Source: Streptomyces sp. NBC_00239
GTDB taxonomy: Bacteria; Actinomycetota; Actinomycetes; Streptomycetales; Streptomycetaceae
Assembly: GCF_036194065.1 (NCBI RefSeq)
Contig: NZ_CP108095.1
Location: 6,758,001 to 6,822,000 of the forward strand
Length of the DNA: 64,000 nucleotides
Direction of reading: 5' to 3'
Position 1 is the stretch's first letter. Each line of letters begins with the position of its first letter. Below the pieces are notes generated by a model. It was not told where the DNA came from. It ran no database searches and was given only the letters and a program-made list of their open reading frames with translations. Made by a program: the position numbers and the translations under genes. Positions 24,618 to 33,317 of the stretch are shown in pieces.

Positions 24618-25013
24618 TTGACCCACACCACCTCCCGGCAGATCGCCGAGCACATCGAGGCCCTGTACGGCCGCCCGCGTGCCGAACTTGAAGCGCACGC
24701 TGGCTCCACGACCCACCCGAACATGCTGTCCGCGCTCTTGGCCGCCAACAGCGCCATCGAGTTCGCCGAAACCGACATCGGCTTCCAGCTCCAGCGGCTG
24801 CGGAAGCTGGTCGACCCCGAGCGCGAGGTCGGACGCCACGACGCCGGCCACATCTTCGACTGCGCCCGCCGCATCGGTGAAGCCGTCGCTGTCCGCGACA
24901 CCCAGGCCAGGCACATCTCCGCAGTCCTGCAGAGCCTGCACCGCACCCCCGCGCTGGAGACCACACCCGCCGCCCCGGTCCCGGCCGCCGCCCCGCCCTC
25001 CCGCGCCCGCTGA
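24618..25013 (+). CDS. Small helical element protein, 131 aa
   Basis: TTG start at 24618, abutting the previous stop codon. Helical (IAEHIEALYGRPRAELEAHA; LLAANSAIEFAETDIGFQLQRLRKLV) with DCARRIGEAVAVRDTQARHISAVLQSL, the AVRD helix shared with 22114 and 23719. Short proline tail. Probable paralogue of the neighbouring small proteins. Confidence 0.7.
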   Translation: MTHTTSRQIAEHIEALYGRPRAELEAHAGSTTHPNMLSALLAANSAIEFAETDIGFQLQRLRKLVDPEREVGRHDAGHIFDCARRIGEAVAVRDTQARHISAVLQSLHRTPALETTPAAPVPAAAPPSRAR

Positions 25014-25044
25014 ACCTCATACCCACATTCCAGGAGCACCCGCT

Positions 25045-25917
25045 TTGGCTACCACCGGCCTGCCCGAATCCATATCGTCCGACCTGTCCCGTGTCACCGA
25101 GAGCCTGCAGATGCTGGCCCCGCGGTGGAACGTCTGGGTGCTGCTCACCCTGTCCCAGAAGCCTCTGCGCTACCGGGAGATCAAGAGCGCACTGCCTTGG
25201 CTGCCCGACGGCCAGCTCCACCCCAGGCTCGGCAAGCTCACCGAATCCGGACTCCTTGAACGCACCGAGTTCGAGCCCCAGGACGTGCTGTACGGCCTGT
25301 CCGTCCGAGGCCGCGAGCTGCTGCCGGTCCTCGGCGTGATCGCTGCCTGGGGTGGCAAGCACCTGGAGAAGGAGACGGTGCTGGATCCGGCGACCGGCCA
25401 CCGCGTACCCAAGGCGGTGCCCCGCGCGCAGGACATCGAGGACGCCATCGCTCTGATCGCCCCGCGACAGGCCACCCCGATCCTGTGGGCACTGCGAGTC
25501 CGCGGAACATCCAGCGCCAAGGCCCTGGCCGCCACCGCCATGCCCGACCGACACCTGACCAACGTCTACGCCCCGCTCAACCGCCTGGCCGAGGACTTCC
25601 TCGTCACCAAGGACCGCGAGGGCCGCGTCGAACTCACGGCCGCCGGCCGGGACCTGGCCCCCGTCTACCAGGCACTGTCCGCTTGGGCCGCCGGCGCCCC
25701 CCTGACCGAGGCCGCGAACCACCCGGTGTGGGCACCACCGCCCGTGCAGCCCCAGGACCGCCCGGCCCTGTGGGTCACCACCCAGCCGCGTATCCCAGCA
25801 GCTCCGACGCCCCAGGCCCGTCCGGCATGGAAGCCGGGCGATCTCTTCTTCTCCCACACCACCACCACCGTGGTCCGCCCTGCGGGTGCGCCGACGACTG
25901 GAGGCCGCACCCGATGA
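25045..25917 (+). CDS. HxlR-type double winged-helix regulator
   Basis: TTG at 25045 after AGGAG; 290 aa. Domain 1 (residues ~12-105) follows HxlR: LAPRWNVWVLLTLSQKPLRYREIKSAL, then LHPRLGKLTESGLLERTEF and YGLSVRGRELLPVL. Domain 2 (~130-230) repeats the plan: PRQATPILWALRVRGTSSAKALA ... PLNRLAEDFLVTKDREGRVELTAAGRDLAPVYQAL. HxlR proteins are usually single-domain dimers, so this is a built-in pseudo-dimer. Likely a transcriptional regulator of the element. Confidence 0.75.
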   Translation: MATTGLPESISSDLSRVTESLQMLAPRWNVWVLLTLSQKPLRYREIKSALPWLPDGQLHPRLGKLTESGLLERTEFEPQDVLYGLSVRGRELLPVLGVIAAWGGKHLEKETVLDPATGHRVPKAVPRAQDIEDAIALIAPRQATPILWALRVRGTSSAKALAATAMPDRHLTNVYAPLNRLAEDFLVTKDREGRVELTAAGRDLAPVYQALSAWAAGAPLTEAANHPVWAPPPVQPQDRPALWVTTQPRIPAAPTPQARPAWKPGDLFFSHTTTTVVRPAGAPTTGGRTR

Positions 25918-26432
25918 ACACCGACACCCACGCGAAGGCGCTGGTACCGACTACGGCCGCTCTCTCCCACCCGGGCCTCATCCGGATCGTCAGCGATATC
26001 GACGACAACGGGGCCTTGGAACGGCACCTCCTGAGCCGGACTCTCACCGGACTCTCCCGCTGGCAACTGCGCCAGGCCTCCGCGGTCGGGCGTGCACTGG
26101 GCCTGCTGAAGGCCTCCACCGACGGAGGAATCCCGAGCCTGGTCCTGACCCCGGCCGGAGAGGCTCTGGCCGAGGTCTACGACACGGCAGCCCGCTGGGC
26201 CCGAACCCACCACCACCCCAGCGACGTCAGCGACTTCGTCACGCGAGTCCAGGCCACCCTCACCCTCCTCGGGTCCACCACGGCCGGTTCAAACGGGCAC
26301 GTACTCGAGTTCGACTTCGAATCCCTTCATGGGCCCCGGACCGTGCTCGCGTCCTGGGTCCGCGACCACGGGGCAACCCTGATCGCCCAGCTGACCGGCG
26401 TCTCCCAGGACGAGATGGAACTTGCCGCGTGA
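25914..26432 (+). CDS. Winged-helix-like protein, 172 aa
   Basis: ATG overlaps the HxlR-type gene's stop (ATGA). LSHPGLIRIVSDIDDNGALERHLLSRTLTGLSRWQLRQASAVGRALGLL, followed by PSLVLTPAGEALAEVYDTAARWAR, echoes the second domain of the upstream regulator. Likely a DNA-binding or partner protein derived from it. The final 60 residues differ. Confidence 0.6.
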   Translation: MNTDTHAKALVPTTAALSHPGLIRIVSDIDDNGALERHLLSRTLTGLSRWQLRQASAVGRALGLLKASTDGGIPSLVLTPAGEALAEVYDTAARWARTHHHPSDVSDFVTRVQATLTLLGSTTAGSNGHVLEFDFESLHGPRTVLASWVRDHGATLIAQLTGVSQDEMELAA

Positions 26433-26884
26433 GCGGCGCACGGTACGAGGGCGCCGTGGCCGCGCTGGGGACCAGCGAGGTGGCCCGTGCGGTCGGCATG
26501 GACCCCAATGCCTGGGCCTTCACGGTGATGCAGGACGCACCCGGCCACATGAAGGAGACGGTTGCGGCCGTGATGAACACGGCATTTGAAGTTGATGCCG
26601 TGCAGCGGCAGCTCCTCCACGAAGTGGACCGTGCCATCAAGGAATTGTCCAAGACCCTGACCGGCAAAGACACCGCCGGCCACCGCTGGACCGAGGGCCT
26701 CCTCGGTGACCGCATCGACAACCTGACGACCAAGCGGGGCTACCTGCTCCGCCAGCTCGACACGCACCTGGCCGTCTACCGCCAGGCCGCAGCCGAGCCG
26801 AGCCCCTCGGTCAGGCCGTCGCCGGCCCACGGCCCGACGCATCCGGCGCACGCCGCGCCGCAGGCGCGCACGCCGCGCCGCTGA
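26429..26884 (+). CDS. Small helical element protein, 151 aa
   Basis: GTG overlaps the upstream TGA (GTGA). A long central helix pair (MKETVAAVMNTAFEVDAVQRQLLHEVDRAIKELSKTL; IDNLTTKRGYLLRQLDTHLAVYRQAA) suggests a coiled-coil hairpin. The tail is rich in Pro/His/Arg. No family recognised. Confidence 0.65.
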   Translation: MSGARYEGAVAALGTSEVARAVGMDPNAWAFTVMQDAPGHMKETVAAVMNTAFEVDAVQRQLLHEVDRAIKELSKTLTGKDTAGHRWTEGLLGDRIDNLTTKRGYLLRQLDTHLAVYRQAAAEPSPSVRPSPAHGPTHPAHAAPQARTPRR

Positions 26885-26936
26885 CCTCTTCCTGTTCTGC
26901 TCGCCGCGGCGGGCGTCTTCTTGCGTGAAAGCGACG

Positions 26937-28202
26937 ATGACCGATCTTGTGATCGCCGGCCCACGGCATGCCCTCCTCCCGCAGCTATCCCTGCTGCGCC
27001 GCATCTACCTCCCTCGTACTGCCGATGCTGGCGCGTTCGCGATGACCACGTACGGCATCCCGCTGATCGTGCTCGCCACCACCCGGTCTGCCACCCTCAC
27101 CGGGCTGGCGTTCGCGTTGGAGTGGATTCCCCGCCTTGCTGCGTTCTCTTTGGCCGGGACGATGGTCGACAGGCACGGCACGAAGCGGGTTTTCCGGATC
27201 GCTTCCGTGCTGCGCGCTCTGGTGGTCTTGGCCGCGGCGGTCATCCTGCCCACCCAGGCCGGTGGCCTCGGAGCGACGATCACGGTGATGGCGCTCGCGG
27301 CCATCACCGGGGTGGCCACCGAGTTCTCCTACATCGCGGCCGAGACGGACGGGGCGGCGGCCAGCAAGGACGCGGGGGAGCGGGCCCACCGGGTGCAGTC
27401 GGCCCTCCTGGGCATCGACCAGACCGCCACCCTCGCCGGGCCCGCCGCCGCCGGATTCCTCCTGGCATGGGCTGGCGTCACCGGCACCCTGATCACCATC
27501 GCCGCCTGTTCCCTCCTGGGCGCCGCCCTCGCCCCCTGGCACCGCGAGACCCGTCTGGTACCCGCTGCCGCATCCGCGCTCACCGGACTGCGCACCGGAT
27601 GGTCAACCCTCGCCTCGCTGCCGGCCCTCGCTTGGCTGATCGCCGGACTCACCGTCTCCAACCTGGCCACCGGCATGCTCCAGGCCGCCGCCCCGATCAT
27701 CGTCGTGCAGCACCTGGGCTACTCCAGCGCCGCCGTCGGCGTGATCTGGTCGGCTGCAGCCGCAGTCTCCCTCGTCGTGGTCGCCTGCTGCCGCTTCGTC
27801 ATCGACCGCGTCGGCCTGTGGCCCACCGGGGCCGCCAGCGCGGTGGTCGCAGCCCTGGCCGGCCTCGCCGTCTCCCAGGCCGGCACGTACAACCAGCTCC
27901 TCGTCCTGACCGCCGTACTGATGGCAGGCGAAGGCGGCATGACCGTCGTGCTGCGCACTCTTCGCTCCCACCTCATCCCCGAAGCGGTTTTCGGCGCCAC
28001 CCTCAGCATCACCATCCTGATCATGCTCGCCCCGTTCCCGCTCGCCGGAGTCCTCGTCGCCGTCACGCCCGCAGCGGCGCTCGGACACGTCCTGACCGGC
28101 TGCGCCGCCCTCCAGGCCATCGGCCTCCTGTCCGCGTTCTGGCGCCTGCGCCGCGAACCCGCCATGCGCCACGGCCGCTCTCCCGCACACAAGCGGACCT
28201 GA
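26937..28202 (+). CDS. MFS exporter
   Basis: ATG at 26937 (a GTG four codons earlier is possible); 421 aa. Twelve predicted helices in two halves, with the helix 2-3 loop GTMVDRHGTKRVFRIASV typical of major facilitators and a second-half loop CRFVIDRVGLWPTG. The first half is of the MFS_3/enterobactin-exporter style. It precedes an ATP-grasp ligase gene by two genes, so export of a small amide product is conceivable. Confidence 0.8.
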   Translation: MTDLVIAGPRHALLPQLSLLRRIYLPRTADAGAFAMTTYGIPLIVLATTRSATLTGLAFALEWIPRLAAFSLAGTMVDRHGTKRVFRIASVLRALVVLAAAVILPTQAGGLGATITVMALAAITGVATEFSYIAAETDGAAASKDAGERAHRVQSALLGIDQTATLAGPAAAGFLLAWAGVTGTLITIAACSLLGAALAPWHRETRLVPAAASALTGLRTGWSTLASLPALAWLIAGLTVSNLATGMLQAAAPIIVVQHLGYSSAAVGVIWSAAAAVSLVVVACCRFVIDRVGLWPTGAASAVVAALAGLAVSQAGTYNQLLVLTAVLMAGEGGMTVVLRTLRSHLIPEAVFGATLSITILIMLAPFPLAGVLVAVTPAAALGHVLTGCAALQAIGLLSAFWRLRREPAMRHGRSPAHKRT

Positions 28203-28236
28203 ACGCCCCACTCCGCTCACCCGACCAGAGAGACCC

Positions 28237-28647
28237 ATGCCCCCGAGCTCTTCGGCCATCTCCTCGCTCAACGCGGACCAAGCAGCCGCAGCAGGAAGCC
28301 TCGTACGCCTGCTCACCGACCGCTTCGACACCCTGCCCACCGCCGAGACCACCGTCCTGGCCCAGAACCTGCTGGCCCAGGACGGCCTCGTCGCCGACGT
28401 CCACCACCTGCTCCGCGCCGTATCCCACTGGGCGGGCACCACCGGCCCCACCCTCTACGAGGGAGCGCTCCCCTTCGAAGTCCAGGACGCACTGGGCCAG
28501 GCAGCAGACCAGCTGGAACCGCTCGCGCTCCTGGCCAAGGAGACGGCCTTCCCCCAGCCCCTGCCCCGCAGGCAACCCCCACCCGCAGCGATAACACCCG
28601 CGCCCCGCACTGCGGCCTCCGCCCAGAGCCCCGGCATGCGCCGCTGA
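28237..28647 (+). CDS. Small helical element protein, 136 aa
   Basis: ATG at 28237. SSLNADQAAAAGSLVRLLTDRFDTLPTAETTVLAQNLLAQDGLVADVHHLLRAVSHW and a helix VQDALGQAADQLEPLALLAKET are predicted. Proline-rich tail. Architecture as in the 23719-25013 group. Function unknown. Confidence 0.65.
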   Translation: MPPSSSAISSLNADQAAAAGSLVRLLTDRFDTLPTAETTVLAQNLLAQDGLVADVHHLLRAVSHWAGTTGPTLYEGALPFEVQDALGQAADQLEPLALLAKETAFPQPLPRRQPPPAAITPAPRTAASAQSPGMRR

Positions 28648-28703
28648 ACTTCCCCGCCCCGATCGCTCCCCGCTCCCGTCCGTTCCGAAAGGCCCCCTGA
28701 CCC

Positions 28704-29963
28704 TTGACCCCGCCCGAGAACCTCCGTACTGTCCCGGCCCGCCCCGTTGTCCTGGTCGTCGCGCCCAACGACGAGCTTTACCGCGGCTACTGCCTCGAAT
28801 CCGTCGCCGCCGCCTACGACACCGTCGTCATCACCCCGGCCGCCCTCACCTGGGAGAAGTCTCTCGTCGTCGACCATGAGGTCACCGACCCGTATGACAT
28901 CGAGTCGCTGCTGGCCGCGGGGGAGGCGCTGGCCGCCCGGCAGCCCATCTCCGCCGTGCTCACCTGGAACGAGATGCTCCTGGTCAACGCCGCGGCCCTC
29001 GCCCAGCATCTGCAGGTGACCACCGACGGCCCGGACGTTCTCCACGGATGCCGCGACAAGTCCCTCAGCCGCGAGCTCTTTGACCTCCACCGGGTTCCGT
29101 CCGCCCGGTCGATGAAGGCCGCCAACCTCCTGGAGGCAGTCCTCGCTGCCGAGTTCATTGGCTACCCCGTCGTCGTCAAGCCGTCCGGACAGGCCGGCAG
29201 CGTCGGCGTCATCCGCGTCGACCGCGCCGAAGAACTCCCCGCCGGCTTCGAGTTCGCGACCGAAGGAGCGAGCCTGTGGGGCGGCGAGTCCACCGACGTC
29301 CTGGTCGAGGAGTACCTCGACGGCGAAGAGATATCCGTCGAATGCGTCACCCACCACGGAGTCACCACCCCGGTCGCCGTCACCCGCAAGCAGCTCGCGT
29401 TCGCTCCGTACTTCGAGGAAGTCGGCCACACCGTGGACGGGGCCGACCCCCTGCTCCGCCGCGTCGGACCCATCGCCCAGGCAGCCATCGCCGCCCTCGG
29501 GATCACCACAGGCATCCAGCACGTGGAGATGCGTCTCACGGCCACGGGCCCGCGGATCATCGAAGTGAACGGCCGCATCGGCGGCGACCTGATCGGCAAG
29601 CTCGTCCTGCTCGCCACCGGCATCGACCTGCCGCGCGCCGCCGCCGACCTCGCCCTCGGCCTGCAGCCCGACCTCACCCCCACCCGACAGCAGGCCGCGG
29701 CCGTCGCCCTCCTCTACCCCGAGGTCTCCGGCACCATCGTCGAGCGCGGCATCGACCCGGAGTTCACGAAGGCCACCGACTGGCTGGAGCAGACCAGCTG
29801 GATCCTCTTCCCAGGCGAACAGGTCACCCTGCCGCCGGAGGGCGACGTCGATGTCGCCCGCGTCGGCCTCCTCGTCGTCACCGCCCCCGACGCCGACCAG
29901 GCCGAAGCCCGCATCCGTGCCGCCCGCGACCACATCACGATCACCATCACGCCGACCGCATAG
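28704..29963 (+). CDS. ATP-grasp carboxylate-amine ligase
   Basis: TTG start at 28704; 419 aa. The ATP-binding loop YPVVVKPSGQAGSVGV lies at about residues 154-169, DVLVEEYLDGEEISVECV near 210, and the metal-binding EVNGRIGGD near 288. This is the fold of PurK/PylC/carnosine synthase-type enzymes, which join an acyl phosphate to an amine using ATP. The first 100 residues form the usual preATP-grasp Rossmann part (PVVLVVAPNDELYRGYCLESVAAAY). A nearby MFS exporter and GNAT suggest a small metabolite route; substrates cannot be inferred. Confidence 0.8.
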   Translation: MTPPENLRTVPARPVVLVVAPNDELYRGYCLESVAAAYDTVVITPAALTWEKSLVVDHEVTDPYDIESLLAAGEALAARQPISAVLTWNEMLLVNAAALAQHLQVTTDGPDVLHGCRDKSLSRELFDLHRVPSARSMKAANLLEAVLAAEFIGYPVVVKPSGQAGSVGVIRVDRAEELPAGFEFATEGASLWGGESTDVLVEEYLDGEEISVECVTHHGVTTPVAVTRKQLAFAPYFEEVGHTVDGADPLLRRVGPIAQAAIAALGITTGIQHVEMRLTATGPRIIEVNGRIGGDLIGKLVLLATGIDLPRAAADLALGLQPDLTPTRQQAAAVALLYPEVSGTIVERGIDPEFTKATDWLEQTSWILFPGEQVTLPPEGDVDVARVGLLVVTAPDADQAEARIRAARDHITITITPTA

Positions 29964-29995
29964 CCGCCACTCACCCCTGCCCCCTGGACTGCTCT

Positions 29996-30835
29996 TTGAC
30001 CGACACCGCACCTGACCCGATCGAGGGCGACGTCTACGTCACCCCCCGCTACCTGGCCGGCAGCGCCTGGATCGGAAACCCAGCCCTCCAGCCCCTGTTC
30101 GAACTCGGCTGGGACCGCCACCACGACGACGACGGCAACCTGTACGTCGCCTCCCCGGACCGCAAGGTCCGACTCGGCTTCCTCCCCGAAGGAGACGATG
30201 ACGGCCTGTGGCGCATCACGGCCTACCGCGACCCCTTCGCCGCTCCCGCCTGGGGCGTGTGCTTCAACGACATGACTCCCACAGAGCTGGTCACCGCCTT
30301 CACCACCGCCCTCGCCGCCGCGTATGCCCAGGGCCCGGACGCCTACCTCGACAAGGAGCCGCGCGACCGGTTCGAGGCCGTTGCCCCGCTCCTGAAGGGA
30401 GGTTGGGAACTCCAGCACCCCCGTTGGGGCGTGATGGAACTCCAGAGCGCCGACGGCCTGGCCGGTCTGGAGTACGTCACCGGTCGGCTCGACGAGACCA
30501 AGGAGCTCACCACCCTGGAGGCACGCTGGTACATGTGGGGCGGCCCCAAGGGACCCCGCTGGTACGCCACCGCCTCCACCGGCACCCCGGTCCACCTGGT
30601 CACCGCGATCACCACCGCCCTGGCCGACCCCGCACCCGTTCCTCGCTGGCAGGAAGGGATCCTCTCCTCCCTCCTCCCGCACATCCAGCTCACGCCGATC
30701 GTCCCGCCCCCGCCGCCGGCACCCACTCCGCTCGATGTGCACCGCCGCACGGCAGCCCGGCCCCGGCCGGTGCTCACCACGACCAGCGTGCCGCGATGGA
30801 GCACCAGCACCACCCCAGCTCCCGCCCGCCGCTGA
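29996..30835 (+). CDS. DUF317 protein with two repeats
   Basis: TTG start at 29996; 279 aa. Repeat 1: GDVYVTPRYLAGSAWIGNPALQPLFELGWDRH followed by LYVASPDRKVRLGFLPE and PAWGVCFNDMTPTELVTAFTTAL. Repeat 2: GWELQHPRWGVMELQSADGLAGLEYV then WYMWGGPKGPRWYATASTGTPVHLVTAITTALAD. DUF317 is a Streptomyces plasmid/accessory family without a known activity. Proline-rich tail. Confidence 0.85.
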   Translation: MTDTAPDPIEGDVYVTPRYLAGSAWIGNPALQPLFELGWDRHHDDDGNLYVASPDRKVRLGFLPEGDDDGLWRITAYRDPFAAPAWGVCFNDMTPTELVTAFTTALAAAYAQGPDAYLDKEPRDRFEAVAPLLKGGWELQHPRWGVMELQSADGLAGLEYVTGRLDETKELTTLEARWYMWGGPKGPRWYATASTGTPVHLVTAITTALADPAPVPRWQEGILSSLLPHIQLTPIVPPPPPAPTPLDVHRRTAARPRPVLTTTSVPRWSTSTTPAPARR

Positions 30836-30853
30836 CTGGCCCTGGAGGATCAC

Positions 30854-31321
30854 CTGTCCCTGCACGCAGCGGAGTTCTTCGCCGAACTCCAGCCACCCTT
30901 CCCCGTCGGCGCGGTCGTCGGGAGCACCTACTACGGCAGCCCCGTAGCCGATTCCCCGGTCCGGATCCGTATCGACTTCCAGAGCACGATCCGTCACCGG
31001 GAATACGGCGGCCTGAGCTTGGCGGTGATCCATCCCGACCTGGGAACCCTGGACACGGCCTCCCTCTCCTTCGCCGACCACCAGACCTTCGCCCGGCGTG
31101 ACGCCGCAAAGGGCATCGGCCCCGGATGGGACGGCTACGCCCGCATCCGCGACTGGCACGAGACCGGGCCCCCGCCCTGGAAGGGCGCAGACCTGACCGG
31201 CCTCCGCCGCGCCATCACGCACTACACCCAGATCTGGGCTCCCGCCCCGGCACCCGATCACTCCCGCCCGGGTCTGCCCACCCTGCCTGCCACGCTCCCC
31301 GCCTCCGGCCGCTCCCGCTGA
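30854..31321 (+). CDS. Unknown element protein, 155 aa, CTG start
   Basis: GGAGG (30844-30848) is followed after five bases by CTG at 30854. The first standard start in frame, a TTG at 31019, would cut 55 conserved-looking residues, starting LSLHAAEFFAELQPPFPVGAV. The beta-rich core (IRIDFQSTIRHREYGGLSLAVIHPDLG) leads to FADHQTFARRDAAKGIGPGWDGYARIRDWHE. It resembles DUF317-neighbour proteins in tone, but I cannot name it. Confidence 0.65.
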   Translation: MSLHAAEFFAELQPPFPVGAVVGSTYYGSPVADSPVRIRIDFQSTIRHREYGGLSLAVIHPDLGTLDTASLSFADHQTFARRDAAKGIGPGWDGYARIRDWHETGPPPWKGADLTGLRRAITHYTQIWAPAPAPDHSRPGLPTLPATLPASGRSR

Positions 31322-31381
31322 CCTCCGGCCCGACGCGGCCCCGGCACACCACCCTCCACGATCAAGGACACCACTCCCTCC

Positions 31382-32374
31382 ATGCACTCCAGCGCCACCA
31401 ACCGCTTCCCGACCGTAGTCACCACAACCGTGGCGGCCCTCGTGGCGAGCACCCTGCTCAGCGCCCCGAGCGCCTGGGCGGAAGCCCCCGAACCGCAGCC
31501 CGGCACCGTCGAGATCACCAAGAAGGACCCCGACGGAGCCCTCCTCGCAGGCGCCGAGTTCAACCTGCTCGACACCCTTAACGGGACCAAGGCCCTGACC
31601 GGCAAGACCAACGCGGACGGCATCCTGCGCTTCGAAAGCGTCGCCCCCGGCGTCTGGCGACTCAAGGAGACCGCCACCGGCAGCCCGATCCACGACCTCG
31701 CACCGGACCAGGACGTCATCGTCACCCCCGGACAGACCGTGAAGCTCGCCGTCGTCGACCCGTTCAAGCCCGCCGACCTCACGGTCACCAAGACCGACAA
31801 GACCAGCGGGAAGCCCCTCGCCGGCGCCGTCATCAACATCACCCCCGCCTCCGGCGACGGCAAGCCCGTCACCCTGACCATGGGCAAGGACGGCACCGCC
31901 ACGACCAAGCTCCCGGTCGCCGCCCGCGCCGGCACCAGCTACACCGCCACCGAGACGAAGGCCCCCGACGGCTACCAGCTGAACTCCACCCCGGTGAAGA
32001 TCACCGCCAAACCCGGCGCCCCGGTCACCGCCGCCTTCACCAACACGAAGAAGGAGCAGCCGACCCAGCCGCCCACCACCCCGGCACCTACCCCGACCAC
32101 CCCCACGACCCCGCCGGTCACACCGTCGACCAAGCCGACCCCGAGTACGCCGGCCACCTCCCAGCCCCCCACCAGCTCCGCGGCCCCGACCCCCGAGGAG
32201 ACCACCTCCAGCACCTCCTCGCCCGCCCCCACGGGCTCACTCGCCCAGACCGGCGCGGACGCCACCGGATGGCTGCTCGCCGGAGCGGGAGTGCTGGTCG
32301 CCGCAGGCGGAGGCGCACTGATCGCCGTACGTCGGCGCCGCGATGCCGACCAGGATGACCAGACCACCGGCTGA
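31382..32374 (+). CDS. LAXTG-anchored surface protein with Cna-B/SpaA-type domains
   Basis: ATG after AAGGACAC; 330 aa. A signal peptide (residues 1-~37) is followed by two prealbumin-like domains. The first is ~38-125 (VEITKKDPDGALLAGAEFNLLD ... LKET). The second is ~135-222 (LTVTKTDKTSGKPLAGAVINI ... ATETKAPDGYQL). Lys, Glu and Asn in TKTD, ETKAPDGY and AFTNTKK fit an internal isopeptide bond. A Thr/Pro stalk precedes LAQTG, a membrane helix and RRRR, the sorting signal of class E sortase substrates in Streptomyces. It may act as an adhesin in mating. Last gene of the long rightward operon. Confidence 0.85.
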   Translation: MHSSATNRFPTVVTTTVAALVASTLLSAPSAWAEAPEPQPGTVEITKKDPDGALLAGAEFNLLDTLNGTKALTGKTNADGILRFESVAPGVWRLKETATGSPIHDLAPDQDVIVTPGQTVKLAVVDPFKPADLTVTKTDKTSGKPLAGAVINITPASGDGKPVTLTMGKDGTATTKLPVAARAGTSYTATETKAPDGYQLNSTPVKITAKPGAPVTAAFTNTKKEQPTQPPTTPAPTPTTPTTPPVTPSTKPTPSTPATSQPPTSSAAPTPEETTSSTSSPAPTGSLAQTGADATGWLLAGAGVLVAAGGGALIAVRRRRDADQDDQTTG

Positions 32375-32407
32375 CCGGACCACCACCCAAAACTGATAAC
32401 CAACGCC

Positions 32408-32447
32408 AAGGCCCCAGGAACCGAGCCCGACCGGTTCCTGGGGCCTT
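32408..32447. terminator. Strong bidirectional terminator
   Basis: Perfect 15-bp stem (AAGGCCCCAGGAACC with its complement) and a 10-nt loop, between the surface-protein gene and the oppositely directed reductase gene. AA and TT at the stem base allow use on both strands. Confidence 0.9.
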
Positions 32448-32488
32448 CGTGCGTCTCCGCTCAAGGCCGCTCCTGGCAGATGCCCTTC

Positions 32489-33316
32489 TCAGCCCTGACC
32501 GAGGAACTCGTGGGCTCCACGGAATCGGGTAGTCAGCTGCTGCTGTGTGGCCCGGCAGTCGAGGCGCACGTCGAGGGCTCCCGGGAGCCCGGTATCCGCC
32601 CGACGACCGGCGGGCAGCAGAGAGGGGTCGAGGCCGTCACGGCGTGCGATGAGCACACCGAGCTCGTACCGGGTGAGCGCCTCGGAGCCAGCGACGTGGG
32701 CGATGCCGCCCACCTCGGACGTCCCGAGCTCCAAGAGTGCGGCTGCCAGATCGGCGACATGCACCGGGCACCGTACGTCGTCCGTGAACAAGGCTCCTGG
32801 CCTTGTGCCAGCGGCCAGTTCGTGCACCACCCGTTCGTGGGCAGACCCGCCATCCCCGATGATCAGCGAGGTCCGCACGATGGCTGCGGCAGGGTGCAGG
32901 AGGCGAGCGGCAGTCTCGGCGGCCCCCTTCGCCGCACCGTAGGGCGTGACCGGATCGGGGAGCGCCTTCTCGTCATAGCCGGAGCCGCGGTTCCCGGAGA
33001 AGACCGCGTCACTTGAGACGTGCACGAGACGAATGCCCCGCCTCGCCGCGCTCTGGGCTATCCGGCCAGGACCGTCGGCGGTGACCGCCCAGTTGCTGTT
33101 CCCGCTGGAGGAGTTGATCACCACGCTGGGCTGCACTACGTCGAGGACCTCGTCGAGACGCCGGGGGTCACGAAGGTCCAGGTGGTGCCACGAGGTGCCA
33201 GGGGCCTCGCCGGGACGGGAGTTGAACGTCGCGGCCGTTGAGCGGCCGGCGGACGTCGCCTGGCGCAGCAGCTCTGTGCCCAGGAATCCACTGCCGCCGA
33301 TGATTAACACCGTCAT
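32489..33316 (-). CDS. RmlD-like NAD(P)-dependent reductase (SDR)
   Basis: ATG at 33316; 275 aa. Rossmann motif MTVLIIGGSGFLGTELL at the N-terminus, HVSSDAVFSGNRGSGYDE with the SSD.VF element of RmlD, and the catalytic YGAAK (PVTPYGAAKGAAE). dTDP-4-dehydrorhamnose reductase and related sugar-nucleotide reductases have this arrangement. No other rhamnose genes adjoin it, so the role here is unknown. It converges on the surface-protein gene. Confidence 0.8.
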   Translation of the reverse strand: MTVLIIGGSGFLGTELLRQATSAGRSTAATFNSRPGEAPGTSWHHLDLRDPRRLDEVLDVVQPSVVINSSSGNSNWAVTADGPGRIAQSAARRGIRLVHVSSDAVFSGNRGSGYDEKALPDPVTPYGAAKGAAETAARLLHPAAAIVRTSLIIGDGGSAHERVVHELAAGTRPGALFTDDVRCPVHVADLAAALLELGTSEVGGIAHVAGSEALTRYELGVLIARRDGLDPSLLPAGRRADTGLPGALDVRLDCRATQQQLTTRFRGAHEFLGQG

Positions 33317-33317
33317 G

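Noticed and set aside
29276..29960. Arg/His-rich frame continuing into the DUF317 gene frame
   Set aside because: It is a shadow of the ATP-grasp gene; the DUF317 protein starts at the TTG at 29996.
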